Below are positions 1-12,000 of a stretch of 64,000 nt of DNA, piece after piece. Numbering within the stretch: position 1 is the stretch's first letter; every line of letters starts with the position of its first letter. Made by a program: the position numbers and the translations under genes. The notes beneath the pieces are model-generated. The model saw only the letters and a program-made list of their open reading frames with translations, was not told the origin of the DNA and did no database searches. This DNA comes from Trebouxia sp. TZW2008 (taxonomy: Eukaryota; Chlorophyta; Trebouxiophyceae; Trebouxiales; Trebouxiaceae): positions 1 to 64,000 of the forward strand of contig BDIU01000135.1 in assembly GCA_002118135.1 (NCBI GenBank). The letters run 5' to 3'.

Positions 1-933
1 CCCTAAGATAATAATCATAAAGCTGTTGCATGTCAAGACGAGCTTGCTGAGCTGAGCCTGCGCCAGGACTGTGCATACCCCAAATCTCACAGCCATAGTG
101 CAAGGCGGGTACCAATAGCAGTGTTGGATTATTGAGGTCTGGGGGGGTTAATCACTTAATAACCCTTATTAAGGGTACAGTTGATTACTGTTAATAACTC
201 GCAAGAATAGTCAAATTGGGGTGTTTCAATACCACTGAACACATCAAAACCATGAAAAGGTCTGAATATAGATTGAAGCGGGAGCTTTTAGCAAATCAAG
301 TGCAGCAAAAATGTGTGCACAATTTGCTGTAATGACAGCAATCAGACTTTGAAATTGCAGATTTGTGCTTCGTGAGGCCAAACATACAAGCCAATAACAC
401 TTGAAATGTCAGCTGGGCTGCTCTGGTGCAGATATGCCACTTTAAGTCACCCAATGACATGGCCATGTGCACTATGATCGTTGTGACCATCATTAGTAAG
501 TCTGTCCTGGTAATTGTAAGCATGCTGCAGGAGTGCTTTCAGGCCCATTCTGAGGCGTGTTTTCAGTCTGTGCGTAAAGGCCTCTCAAAGAACACTGCTG
601 CACAGCCAGCTACCCGTCAATGCAAGCAGCGCTGTTTTCGACGCTCTTTGGAGATATCAAGGGGTTGTTAAGGGCAAATTTGACAGGAGGTTTCCCTTCG
701 TTAATAAGTTAATTAACAGGCTAATAAACCCCTAGGTTATTAACTTGGCCAACACTGCCTTGGCGGGCTTGTCGTAAATTTACGAGATTACAAAGTTACG
801 ATTTGAAGAGCCTCCCGCGACTTTGGCTAATGACCACACCCAACATAGCCTAGCCGGCCCGCTCGATCGCTGTCATGGGCTCGACGCTTTGTCGTGAAAC
901 CTAAAACATTTGGTGACTTTGGTGGAAGCTGGC
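1..933. other. gene-free left flank
   Basis: I see no exon-like reading frame here. The stretch is A/T-rich in places and holds short palindromes: an imperfect CCCTTATTAAGGG around 161-173 and a perfect 12-base palindrome CGTAAATTTACG at 773-784. It may include the promoter and 5' UTR of the single-exon gene that starts at 934, but I recognise no defined promoter element. Confidence 0.5.
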
Positions 934-1902
934 ATGCTTTGCTTGAGACGATGCTGCCTTCTGCTTGTATGGTGTCAAATTATAGGCAGCAAAGCTGCCT
1001 TGCGCTTTTCACTGAAAACGAGGCCTGCAAAATGCCTGACCTTCTTGAGTTACACACCCAGCCTTTGGGAGCGCGAATGGCTGCTCAGCGAGGAGAAACA
1101 GAATTCCCCGTGCGAATCGATTAGGCAAGATCTTCAACAGAAGGGCAAAAGCTGGCAACGCGGAATAGCTAAACCAGATCAGCTGAAGCTGGAAGGCTCT
1201 ACAGTGCCTGAGGGTGGTGATCCAGTCTGGTCTTACTACCAGTATCGCGATGCGTGTCAGCGAATTCAAACAACCGTGGTTGTGCCAATCGAGCCGGCAG
1301 TAGGTCTATTGCGCAACCCGTACGCGCCACCTTGTGCTTCATCTGACACCTTAGACGTCCAAGATCGCAATTACTTGATGCCAGCAACACGACAATTTAT
1401 TAAATCGTTTAGCGGAAGAAAACTTCTTCTCGATATTGGCACAGGTGGGAATTATCAGTCAAGTCTTGCTTGGTTCATCGACCGATATCACGAGCAAAAC
1501 GTTGAGTTTGATGAGGTTTGGGCTTGGGAAGCTGCTCAGACCGACTCGCACGAGTACTGGCAGCATATGCCGGCCGAAACAGCTGCCAAATTGCATTTTT
1601 ACAACACTTTCGCTTCCAATAGTACTGATCTGTCGTCACCGCTAGGGATCCTGGAGCAGTACTACCATCCAGGCGATTTTGTCGTCGTCAAATTAGATAT
1701 CGATAACGAGGTCTTGGAAGCAAGCATAATGCAGGGTCTCTTCAACTTACGGGGTAATATAGCAGAATTGTACTTCGAAATGCACTTTGATTCTCCTGAC
1801 ATGCGTCCCTACTTTGGCCAGGTTGACACGTCTTTAGCCGATACATTGAACTTGTTTCACAAGTTCCGGATGGCTGGCATGCGTTTGCATTACTGGCCTT
1901 AA
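934..1902 (+). CDS. single-exon FkbM/DUF7870-like methyltransferase-like protein
   Basis: An intact 322-codon frame. The open frame extends upstream to 910 but only from a TTG, so the first ATG (934) is taken as the start. The N-terminus is hydrophobic (about residues 1-20, CLLLVWC) and could be a signal anchor. The middle has a SAM-methyltransferase-like motif I, LLLDIGTGG, followed by an FDEVWAWEA strand. After that come FVVVKLDIDN and a C-terminus ending FRMAGMRLHYWP. This order (glycine motif, FDEVxAxEA, VxKxDID, and a final FxxLRxxGxRxHxW-like end) is the pattern of plant and algal FkbM/DUF7870-type proteins as I know them. Their substrate is not established. It has no introns, unlike every other multi-domain gene in the window. 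Location (secretory pathway or membrane) is inferred only from the hydrophobic N-terminus. Confidence 0.72.
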   Translation: MLCLRRCCLLLVWCQIIGSKAALRFSLKTRPAKCLTFLSYTPSLWEREWLLSEEKQNSPCESIRQDLQQKGKSWQRGIAKPDQLKLEGSTVPEGGDPVWSYYQYRDACQRIQTTVVVPIEPAVGLLRNPYAPPCASSDTLDVQDRNYLMPATRQFIKSFSGRKLLLDIGTGGNYQSSLAWFIDRYHEQNVEFDEVWAWEAAQTDSHEYWQHMPAETAAKLHFYNTFASNSTDLSSPLGILEQYYHPGDFVVVKLDIDNEVLEASIMQGLFNLRGNIAELYFEMHFDSPDMRPYFGQVDTSLADTLNLFHKFRMAGMRLHYWP

Positions 1903-4061
1903 AAAATGTTTTTGCTGGTTGTGAATAGGTTGTCCACCTGCCAATTGCAAAGGTTTTGAAAGGTGGTGCTCAATTGGTTGCTTAGATGCAGATGAGTGGG
2001 ACAAATGTTTGCACATGTGTTTTGGAGTTTCAACTGATGTCAGTTGACAGAAGTTTTTGCTTGTACACCTTTGATGGTGACAGTTCAGCTTTACATGCAG
2101 CTGACATGCTACAGCCTGCCCAAAATGTAATTGTGCTCCAATGTCAGCTTGTCTGATCACTTCACACTGTTTGCAGCATGGTTTCAATTGCAACCAGTTT
2201 GCATTGATACTCGACCCACTTCTCCACTAGCAACTACCAAGCCCTTGGTCAGCCAGCGTTGCCTGTTGTTACATGTATAACACCAAAACACATGTTTGGG
2301 TTGATGATCTGCAGCACGGCTTGGCTCGCTGCATCATCAGCATGTCACGCATGCTCTTCAGAAGCAGCAACAATATTTGAAGCTGTCTTTTTATATGAAG
2401 CTTGCCCTACTTAGCTTGATAGAGCATCGCACACAAACTTGTATGAGATGGGCTCACAAACAAGTTTGCAAAGTTTGCCCCTGGACGCTGTCAGATCCAG
2501 TGCAAAAGTCACTGAGCGAGCTTGTGTCTGCTTTTCTCCTGAGCTTGCCAGAGAACAACCTGCTGTCTGCATGCCTAGCCACATTGGCAATCAAGTTCCC
2601 AAGTAGTGGTAGAGTGCCCCGCTCTGGAACGCAGATGTTATACATAGTCTTTGTGAAGTGGTTTGTGGACAGTAATTGTGAATGTTGCATGTATGCTCTG
2701 TGAAAGTGTATTGTGGTGTTGTTTGCGATACTAAAGGTGGGCATGCTGTGGTAATCTGTGCTGATGGTGTGAGAGTAGTGTGTGGCGCAATATGGGTCAT
2801 GTGTCTTGATGTTGTGGCAATGTTGAGGGAGTTGCATGTATTTGAAGTGCCAAATCTGCAGCCAATTCTCCAATTAAAAGTCTACAAAAGTCCGCCCGAC
2901 TTTCTTGCCTTTTTACTCCTGCTTTTACCTCTCTATTGTCATGTCCACTTTTCTGTTATGTCTATGCACCACTGCGTCTCGGGGTGCGATACGTGTTAGG
3001 TCCTGCTCTGGGGCGCACTTTCCAACTGAATTCTATGTGACATGATTTCAGGGGTTATTGAATGTCATATGGAGGTCGCACTGATGTTGTTGGTGATGAT
3101 GGTTATGCTTTTGATTGTGTCTAAATTGTGGTAGAAAGTGGCGAGTGTGTGGGACTTGCTATTTTGATTGTGTGGTGAGAATGGGTGGATGTGTGGGAAC
3201 TGTGTGTGGTTGTTCATGACTTAAGGTGGATTGGGGAGTGGAATGCTGTATGCTGTGAATTGTTATCATGGATGCGGATGAGATGGGGATGTGTGGTGAT
3301 GTTGTGTTGATTGTGTTGGAGTGGTTGGAGATAACATCACAAATCCCCATGTGATGTGTGGGGATTCACGTCACCCCCGACCCCATCACCAGGTCATGGG
3401 GGTGATGTGGTGGTGGCTGGGACTAGTGGCTCCTGCACTCCTCTGACACATGCTCCAGCGCCTCCTCAGCCTGATGTCAACACTCATGCTGCTTCTGCGG
3501 CTAATGCTCCTTCAACCCCTTCCACCAGTTACACCCCAATTCAACCCCATTTATATTCCTAAGCAATCCCCATAGTAATGAGTTGAAGAGAGGTGTAAAG
3601 TAGATTTCAGCTCCAAGAAGCTATGAAGATCTTGAACTTTCTTGCAGACCGATTTCAGAGGAGTTCAGCTGTCAACATTTCACATGTACAATTGCCAAAA
3701 CTGTCAAGGATCCTCTCGCATGCAAGATAGCTTTGGGATGCTTGGATGTCAGCCATCAGTCGAATGCTGGAGTGGAAAAGATGCAAGTGTTGCTCACAAA
3801 AATCGAATATTTCTGTGCGCACATATGTGCATGCAATGGAATACTGGAATCTCAATGCTACAGCAGAGGCTCACAGAGTCTCTTTGTGCACATCAGTCAC
3901 AAACTCTGTCTTTGCAATCACGTGACTGTTGAGCAGGAGTGTGCAAAACATCAGATCATCAACTGATGATGTATCACAAAGTTCAGGGTACAGTCAGCAG
4001 CATTTGTGCAGCAAGTGTCAGCAGCGTATGCATTGATGGTATGTGCATCTGAGTCCTGGGC
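1903..4061. other. gene-free interval with G/T-rich tract
   Basis: No convincing exon. About 2620-3340 is strongly G/T-rich on the plus strand (runs of TGTGG, GTTGTG, GGTGATG), which yields long but low-complexity open frames on both strands. A short proline/serine/threonine-rich open frame at 3356-3562 starts with GTG, not ATG, and shows no family motif. Confidence 0.5.
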
Positions 4062-4135
4062 TGCCTCTTTAGACAGAGGCTCCCATCATGACGCCTAACG
4101 GCGTAGACTCTTCTTTTTTCTTTTTCATTTTTTTT
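4062..4135 (+). repeat. paired-hairpin dispersed repeat, copy 1
   Basis: Stem 1 is GCCTCT (4063-4068) pairing with AGAGGC (4075-4080). Stem 2 is ACGCC (4091-4095) pairing with GGCGT (4100-4104) around a TAAC loop. A pyrimidine tract (CTTCTTTTTTCTTTTTC) follows. Related copies lie at 10014-10080, 11228-11292 and 48240-48322. Origin unknown. Confidence 0.6.
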
Positions 4136-4429
4136 CTGTGCATTTGAGTGCTGCACTCGACAGAGAATTAGGCTGTGGGCCCCGCGCACGGTGAGCGCAA
4201 GGGCTGTAACACCAATGATTGTTTTGGTCAGCAGTTATCATGATGCAAGCAGCAGCACATCAAGCACTCAGTTAGCAAGGCATGCATTGATTTCATGCGC
4301 TTCTTCAATAAGAGCAGCATGTGCCATGATCAGCTGATGGTGGTGTACGAGCGATGATGAATGCAGTGTGCCTAGGTGCAAGCAACTTGACCCTGACAAT
4401 TGAGCTTAAAGCAATTGGACAAGGTGGCA

Positions 4430-5330
4430 ATGAGCTGATACATGCAGCTGAGCTAGCAAATGACTACTGAGCTGAGCGATCACAGCCAATCTGACCGAGC
4501 ACAGTGTAGCTGACAGACCCGGAGGTGAGTGTCCATCCACACACTGAAAGGGCTAAGGTCACAAATCTTGAAAATGTGAAATTGGGGCCTGCACTTCCTC
4601 CACACCCACTCCCCACCAGGCAGACACTAGGTTTCACTAGTGCAAATGAGGAGATAGACTACAGCTCATTCAACACATTGTACTTGAAGATATCACTGTC
4701 ATCTGAGCTAACAGGGCACAGCTCAGCTGACAAGTTGCTGATGCCCTGCTAGCTGTGTTGACAAATTGCAATTGTTCAATCAGATAGCAGCTGAGCTAAG
4801 CTGACCACATTGCTGCTGAGCAGCCGTAGTGCAGCTGAGCTGACGGACTGAGCTAACAGACTGTTGCCAAGCTGGCATATCATGACTTGGTCTGTAACAG
4901 CAGATTGAAGGCCTGACAAAACATGCTAGAGCAACAAAAGTGCAGCTGAGCTGACAACATACAGCGTAGCTGGCAGACTGCAGCTGAAGCAACATGATTC
5001 AGACAGAACTGCAAAGGAGGTGACACTGTGCGGCGGTGCTGGCTGAATGCAACTTCGCTGACTGCCCACAGATGGACTGCAGAACTGCAACAAGCCTGAA
5101 AGGTGTGCACCTCAGCTGACAATTTGAGTTGGCTGAAAATGTGGCAGCTGAGCTGCCAAATTGTAGCTGAGCTGACCAGTTGGAGCCAAAGATGACAGTT
5201 TGGAGTGCAGCTTTGACATTGCAGCTGAGCTGACAGGTCAAACTTGAGCTGACAGACTGTGCGGAGCCTGAACGATTGTCACTGATTGCTGCCTGGCTGT
5301 GTGCAGCAGAGCTGACATTTCTGCCAGTTC
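4430..5330. repeat. irregular array of AGCTGAGCT motifs
   Basis: The motif GCAGCTGAGCTGACA and close variants recur many times at irregular spacing (for example near 4450, 4720, 4785, 4830, 4942, 5145, 5168, 5222). AGCTGAGCT is nearly its own reverse complement. The spacer sequences differ, so this looks like a decayed minisatellite and not a recent tandem array. Open frames across it on the minus strand are repeat-derived. Confidence 0.6.
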
Positions 5331-6288
5331 TGCATTGCACACAATGTTGACAAACTTGTGCTGCTCGAAGCAGGACACACTGCTTTGCGCACAGGAAGTA
5401 CACTGCAAGCTTGCACAGCTGGAGCTTGTCATGTTTTCATGAAGTCTCAAGTATAGAGATGATCCCAGGAAGCTAGCATGTAGATCACCTTGTTGGAGTA
5501 TTCCTTTGTGAGCACAGCTGCCGCAGGTGGCATTCCTCTTCCTCGCAAGACTTTCCCTGCGTCATGCGCTACAGCATTGCAGATTGCTACGGCATTGCAG
5601 ACTGTTACACGGTGCTCCACTTACTGTGTCAGAGTTATTTCAATTTGCATCTGCGATGCAACTTGTGCACTTGCGGCGGTCCACTTTGAAAACCGGATGC
5701 ATAGAGCCTTTTTCAAGATCGAAAGTCTCAGAACATCACCACATGTGCCTCCTATGATGTTTGAAGAATAATGTTGCATTGAGCTATGCCTTTGGCTGAG
5801 CGAGGTACAGCACACCTCATCAGCAAAACGTCTTGCAGGGTGCCAGCCTCACCTCCTCAATTTTGGGGAAAAAGCATTCAGGAGCATTCGACCGACAGCA
5901 ATAATCATGCATCCTGGTGGGCACTGTTAGGTGTTTTGATTCCTCATTGTATCATCAGACCAGACCTGAGCACCAATTTATGCAAAATGAGAAAGTCAAT
6001 CTAGAACCCCTTGGACCCCTCACATCAATCTTCTGGGTATTCACAAACCCTGCATTCTCAGATTATGCACGTGTCAGTCAGGGTGTGGACGAGAATCAAA
6101 GTCCATTTCTGGGTAAATGCATTGTCATCTGCGCGATCTGCAGAAATTCAGCAGAAATAGGTACCCATTTGTCCTGCTTGCATGATGTAGGGCTTTAACC
6201 CCTACAACCGCTGCATTGCTTTGACTTCAGCTCAGACCTCAGGTGCAGATCAGACGAAGTTTTGGCGATACGAGCCGACTGATTTACC
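5331..6288. other. gene-free interval
   Basis: No exon with family motifs was found. Short open frames at 5490-5771 and 5917-6198 lack plausible splice partners and motifs. The last 100 bases presumably hold the promoter and 5' UTR of the gene starting at 6289. Confidence 0.4.
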
Positions 6289-7581
6289 ATGTCTGCCTCT
6301 TGGGAGTTGACTCCAGAGATCTGGACAGCTATCGCTACGTCATGCGTCCATCTACACGAGCTGCGCAGTGTGTGCAACGTCGCTAGGGATCTGTCGTCAC
6401 TTCAGTCTGTATGCAAGAGCTCGCAAAGCTGCGCAGCGGACGTCTGGCCAGATGTTGCAGCGCTTTGCAGCTATGTCGAAAGCGAAGTCGCCGTAGCTGG
6501 CTGTACAATTGAGCAGTTGAAAAAACGTCTGCCGAATTCAGATCAGTGTCTCCAGGAAACACTTGACAAAGCACTGCAGCTGGCCCCAGCAAAGCTCGCG
6601 ATCTTTATTCAGAGACAGTGCGAAAGAGAGCTCGTTTTGCACGGTACCCAAGCTGTTGGGCAATATGGGCTATCCTTCGAAGACTTGGAGTCTGTGAAAC
6701 ACCAGCTTATTTGCCTTCCTCAGAGGAATTCAGTTTTTGACCGACGCTACAGCAGACAGGTATCTGCAGCAGCGGCTTTGATGCACTGCCTGCAGCAAGT
6801 GTAGCATTTGGTAGTTTCTGTTTCACAGTTGGATTGAGGCAGCAAACAATCTCCCTGTTTGCTGCACTGTCTGCAAAGCTTGACGGCATTTGCTGACCTC
6901 TCTCCTAGGACCTGATAGACGCAGCAAACAAGAAGTGGCACAGTGTGGAGGCCTTCCGGGAATACAATGAAATACTTGCGTCAAGCAATACTCAAGAGGT
7001 GGGCTGAGGGGAGAGCCAGATGGGAGGCCAGCAACGAGGGAAAGTCATGAGAGGTCAACACTTTTCTTTCTTTTCTTGCTTTTCGCTTTTCTTCAATTTC
7101 TCTTCTTCTCCTTTCTTCCTTTTTTTTTCTTCTTTCTTCTCCTTCACTTGCTTCAGCTTTCATGTGCAGGACGTCTGCCTTTTCTTCTGAGGCAACCGAA
7201 GGCAGCTGATCTTTGTCAGACACATTCAACTGTGCTTTCAAGCCAGAAAGTCTAAAGAGTCACATCTGGCTCCCTACCCTGAATTGTAAATTCTATTGGT
7301 TGATTGATTGATTGAAAGTGCTACTCTTACTGCTCCCTAATGCAGCAACAAAAGGAACAGGTCCATTCACACACTTTGTTCCATGTGTGCTGCAAGCTTG
7401 CTTCCTAGGCAAATTCTCTTAAAGCCTGCCTGGCGAGATAGGTTTTGTGCCCCATACACCTAGCAGTATATGCTGGAAATTGTAAAGATGATGATGATTA
7501 TTATTATTATCATTATTATTGTTGTTCTAACACTTTCAACGCCTCCTCCTTTGTGTTCAGGCTGAAAAAGAAGCTGCTTGA
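6289..7581 (+). CDS. F-box / XPA-C-terminus-like protein, possibly truncated or decaying
   Basis: Exons: 6289-6759 (ATG at 6289), 6909-6998, 7561-7581. Exon 1 begins like an F-box (LTPEIWTAIAT, then a leucine/cysteine-rich helix). It continues with YGLSFEDLESV and ends just before DLIDAANKKWHSVEAF in exon 2. That arrangement (xYGL..DL, then a basic helix with KKW) resembles the XPA-C-like part of plant and algal F-box/XPA proteins, which is my recollection of the family and not a search result. Exon 3 continues in phase with AEKEAA but hits TGA after six codons, giving about 193 residues. Sequence further on (7715-8375) still resembles the missing C-terminus but is frameshifted. Either the gene is dying, the assembly has errors, or splicing avoids the stop. 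Exons 1 and 2 are much more certain than the rest. Confidence 0.5.
7064..7145 (+). repeat. polypyrimidine tract in intron
   Basis: An almost pure C/T run of roughly 80 bases lies within the intron after exon 2 of the F-box/XPA-like gene. It is simple sequence; a long stretch like this can form unusual DNA structure, but nothing indicates function. Confidence 0.7.
7421..7530 (+). mobile_element. SINE-like short element, copy A
   Basis: The element reads GCCTGCCTGGCGAGATAGG, then a TTGTGCC block, a hairpin CCTAGCA-N5-TGCTGG (7459-7476), then GTAAAGATG and a trinucleotide tail (GAT)n(TAT)n to 7530. Relatives sit at 10695-10760, 10820-10865, 24651-24735 and, reversed, 47700-47815. The simple-repeat tail at one end and dispersion in both orientations suggest a short retroelement. 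No RNA polymerase III A/B boxes were recognised. Confidence 0.5.
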
Positions 7582-7714
7582 TAGCAACAGCTGCAGCCCG
7601 CAGAGCAAGTTTGCCAGCCCGCTTAGCTGCTCCTGAGCCAATGGCTGAAGGAATAATGAATTGCATCCTGTGAATCTGTACAAAGGGCATCTGCGCAAAG
7701 CAGTTGGACATCTA

Positions 7715-8375
7715 GACCAGATCGCTGTGAACGCCAACAAGCTGAACAGCGCCTTGACAATATTGAGATGTTGAGGCAGGAGGGCGTGGAGGAGCAGCTA
7801 GTTATCAGCTAGAGCCCATCACATTTTGCTCAGTCATCAGTCACATCAGCAAAGACTCCACTTCTGCAACGCAGTATATGGTGCATTCATGGTTGCATGA
7901 TGGTGCAGACCCGAAACATTGTCAAGGCGTTCCAGCCAGCTCACTGGAGCTTGCTTCACAACCTCTGATGAATTCAAGACATTAATGGGCTGGAGAGGCA
8001 GCTTCAGAGGTAATCAAGTGTCGGCAAAAGGAGGCCTACTTTGCTGTTTTCATGGAATCCTATTCATTTTGATGTTTTGCTCCCTGGGTAATTGTGTGGT
8101 ACTCAATAGATCGATGACTGGGGGACTGAGAAAGCAGGCTGATTAGTGGCGGCAAATCAAGATTTTGCCAGCTAGATGGATCAGTAAGGGAATTGTCCGA
8201 CAAGCTACTGAGAACTCGTGCTTTTGCACTTTTGTGTTGAAGTGCTTGATGTATAATAAGATCGAAATTGATGCGGACTTCACCATTGATGAGTATGGAG
8301 AGAGTGCAGAGCTTTTTCGAATCACACAGGTACATTGCATTTGGAATTGCGTTGAGACATGCTGTGTACTATGGT
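7715..8375 (+). pseudogene. relics of the F-box/XPA-like C-terminus
   Basis: Two coding-like pieces follow the premature stop. 7720-7800 reads ERQQAEQRLDNIEMLRQEGV, behind an acceptor-like CTAG. 8240-8375 reads IEIDADFTIDE in one frame and then ERVQSFFESHRYIAFGIALR in another, ending at a GTAGGT donor. In the family as I know it, a basic helix is followed by an acidic 'ADFTLDEVV' turn and then 'FF..H..Y', so both halves belong together. A one-base indel near 8290-8300 separates them. Either this is real decay or a sequencing error. Confidence 0.4.
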
Positions 8376-9019
8376 AGGTGGCACTTTTCGATGCTGTTTT
8401 CGAGAGTTGTGCGGCTCAGCTCAGCTTTTGAAAAATTAATTGGAAAGATGGTCAAAGGATGCTTCATAAATACTGCAGGCTAGGGTAGAGCATGATTTAT
8501 TTTGCATGCCTTACAGCCGATGCTGCACAGTATTAACACTGTGGTGCGCATGCATGCTTTTGCGCTTAGATTGATCATACCAGACGTGCCGACAGCATGC
8601 ACCTAGTTGATCTCAATGTTGCAAGATGCTTTCAGACTATATTACATTTTCTGGTTGGATTGCAAAGCCAAGCAAAACATCGAGTCGGCTACTGCATATG
8701 CAGAACTCAAGCTGCAAGACAGAAATTGAGAAAGATCATCAAGACGTAAAACACTCAAATGAGTAGTTGAAATGGTGATTGCAGCAGGCAAGCATGGCGT
8801 CTTGTGGGCTAACATGCATGCACAGTTACATGTCAGTGTGACCAGCACACATCATAACGACAGCTGGAACCAGCAGCTTCGCACGTGGCACACAGGCCAA
8901 GCATTTTCCCTGTGCAGTGATGTGCTGAGGTCGGTGAACGGAAAGCTTGTGCCTGATGAGTGTTGTTGGATTCATCGCAACGGCGTGCTGATCCCGTCAT
9001 TTCGAGGCCGGGCATTGCA

Positions 9020-12000
9020 ATGCCTCGGACCTCAGGGTCACAGCGTGAGTTGCGGACGGTACTCATCGACCTGGATGACTGCTTGTATCGAGCTCCGGAG
9101 ATGCCTGAGCTGGTTCGCGAAAACATACAGAGTAGGTCACTGTGCTTCATTAGCTGCCTGCAAGTGACTTGAGCGATGCCTCTTTGCTGTGTGACACTGA
9201 CGGTCTGCCTGGGCATGTGAAGGGTATATGCGAGAGCAGCTAGGCGTCCCAAAGGATGAAGTGACAGCACTATGCCTGTCAGCATACACAAACCACGGCA
9301 CAACGATGGCAGGCCTCGTGGTCAGTACAAGCCTGCCACCGAAAAGAATTTCAGACTTTGCCTAAGACTGCAACATCTGTTGAGACACCGTGCAGGCAGG
9401 CGGGTACCAGATTGATGTGGATGACTGGCATAGGCATGTGCACCACACCCTGCCATATGAGAGATATCTGCAAAGGGATGATGCCTTGCGAGAAATGCTG
9501 CAAAAGATAAAACTTCCGAAGTATGTCTTCACAAATGGGGACAGAAAACACGCAGAGATATGCTTGCGCTTGTTGGGCATCACAGATTGCTTTCAGGTGC
9601 AGCGCCTTCTTGCCATGAACACTGCTTTGGTTCCCAGTACAACAGTCCCTGCATCAACTTGGTCTTACTCAGAGCTACCACTGCAGTGATTTGTCTCCAG
9701 TTGCATCAGCCTTACAGTGAGAATGTTCTTGCATTGGGTGTCCTTATAAATAAGTGACTGTAGCAAAAGCAGGCACCCTAGCTGACATCCCTGCAACTAT
9801 AGACATTGTCAAGCTTCAGATGCATGACCTGTATCTGGGAGTGCAGTCAGCTCATTTATAGTGGCCGTGACCTGGTTTGCAAAGACAACTGCCACAAGCA
9901 TTCAAGGGTGCTGTTTGCCATAACAGTATTGTGGATGCTGCAGCTGTGGACACTTCAGAAGTTCAGCTGCATGACCTGTACCTGAGGTTGCAATCAGCTC
10001 ATTTGCAGTCCATGACTAAGTCTAGACAGAGGCTTCCATAATGATGCCTAAATGCCATTTGGCACAGACTTTTCTTTTCAGTTTCTGATTGCTAAAAAAT
10101 TATGCCACCTGCATTGCAGGGTGTTGTCTGTTATGAAAGCATCATGGATGCAGCTGAAGACAAGGGGTATGTCCATCACGGCGCGCCTGTCATATGCAAA
10201 CCCAGTTTCAAAGTACGGCGACTTATAACAAGCCTCTGCGCCTGTTATGTTGCTAGCTGCTGACCATCAGCTGCAAAAACTACTACAAGCTTTGTATGGC
10301 CTGTACACCATGCAATCTGTCACAAGAGACTGACCATTTTGCTTTGCTAGCTGCTACATACTCAGCGGCTAACACAAACTGTCACAATCCTGATGTCACC
10401 TGTGCATCATGCTGTCTGTCAGAGCATACTGAATTGGTGCCTGCTGACAAATAGCTGCCAAAATAGAATTTCACACCCTTTACGTCGCCTATGACCCATG
10501 TCCGCAGGCTTGCAATGGTGTGCTCAGATAAGTATGTGCTCTTCAAGCAAGCATCTTAGGCGTTGTGCTTGTATACGTCCCGCCCTGACTGCTCACATGT
10601 CCCACATGGGCAGACAGCTTGTCTGCTTTAACCCAAGATGCTGCCTTGTATGATGTTCAACAGCTGGATATTGTTGCCGTGACGCTCAGAATAAGCTGGC
10701 CTGGCAAGACAGCCTTTGTGCCACCTAGCACCTAAGCCAGAACATGGCATGTGGTATCTTTCGAAATTGCTGTGAGAAGGTGTGACAGCTTTTGCCATGT
10801 GTGCAGGCAGTAGAGACAGGGATTGTGCCATACAACTAGCGTTTATGCTAGGACGTGTGATGTTTGCATTTTAGATGCTGTGAAAAGGTGTGACAGCTTC
10901 TGCCATGCGTGCAGGCGATCGAGCTAGCCTTGGAACAGGCTGGCAACGCATCAGCAGAAACCACCATCTTCATGGATGACAGCACACGCAACATTGTTGC
11001 TGGTCACAAGAAGGGCCTTGCAACAGTTCTGGTAAGTACAGACTTCTGACGCATTGAAGCATAAAGAAGAAAAGAAAAGAAAAGTCTATGCTGTTGGACA
11101 TTACACCAGCAGGCTTTGTGTGAGCAGCTCAGCCAATGTCCATTGCATTGTGCGAGGTGCTGAAGTCACACCAAAGGGCATTACATGATGTTGGACGCCC
11201 ATCACATGCAAGTATGTGGTAGTGCTGGGCTACTCATAGAGGCTCCCATGGTGATGCCTGATGGCATAGACCGTTTTGTTCCTGTTTCCTGTGTGGGTGC
11301 AGTACAGAGCAGAAACACAAGCATTGCTGTGTGCATAGTGATGTGCTTCAAAGTTGTTGATGTTAGTGACTGTTGCTGAGCCTTTGTGGGTCCTGGCATT
11401 CTCTTGCACCTAATGGCATGAAGTTGTCTGAGAAGCTGTGGCAGAGGACCCACCTGTTTTAAATACTTGACCAGAGTTGATACTGAATGCATGCACCTAA
11501 ATCATCTGTTAAAATGTTTGACAGTGGCTATCATCATGTAGTAGTGACCACAGGAAGGCCTAGTCAGAAGCTGACTTATGCAGGTTATTGTGTCATACAT
11601 ACCCCGTTGCTAAAGTTCCAAGCTTGCCTAGAAGAAAGCGAAAATGTGGCATCTACGGCACAAAATGTTTGCGCCGTAGATGTCAGCATGAAAGCTCCTG
11701 TGGTCAGAAGCACGCCATAGATTGCTGTCTGGCTTAGCAGCCTGGGCCTGCTGCCTTTATTGCAGTAAACAGCAAAATCCTAAGGGAGGTCAGGCCCCTG
11801 TTTAGCAAGCATATTTGACGACTTCTGTACCACTGATGTTCAGGTTGGGCGCACTGGTATGGACACAGGAGCAGAAGCAGAGATTCTGAGCTTGCTAGAT
11901 TTGCCAAATTCTGCGCCAGAGATCTGGCAGCTTCTGACAGCACAAGATAGTGCAAGCAAGCATGTGAGCAATGGAGCGCCGCAAAGCAAAAGCAAGATGA

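Noticed and set aside
910..933. Upstream extension of the methyltransferase-like frame
   Set aside because: It begins at TTG; the first ATG is 934, so the longer start is unsupported.
3356..3562. Proline/serine/threonine-rich open frame
   Set aside because: Starts with GTG, is low-complexity next to a G/T-rich tract, and shows no motif or splice partner.
8833..9303. 156-codon minus frame
   Set aside because: Antisense to the first exons of the HAD gene; no motifs.
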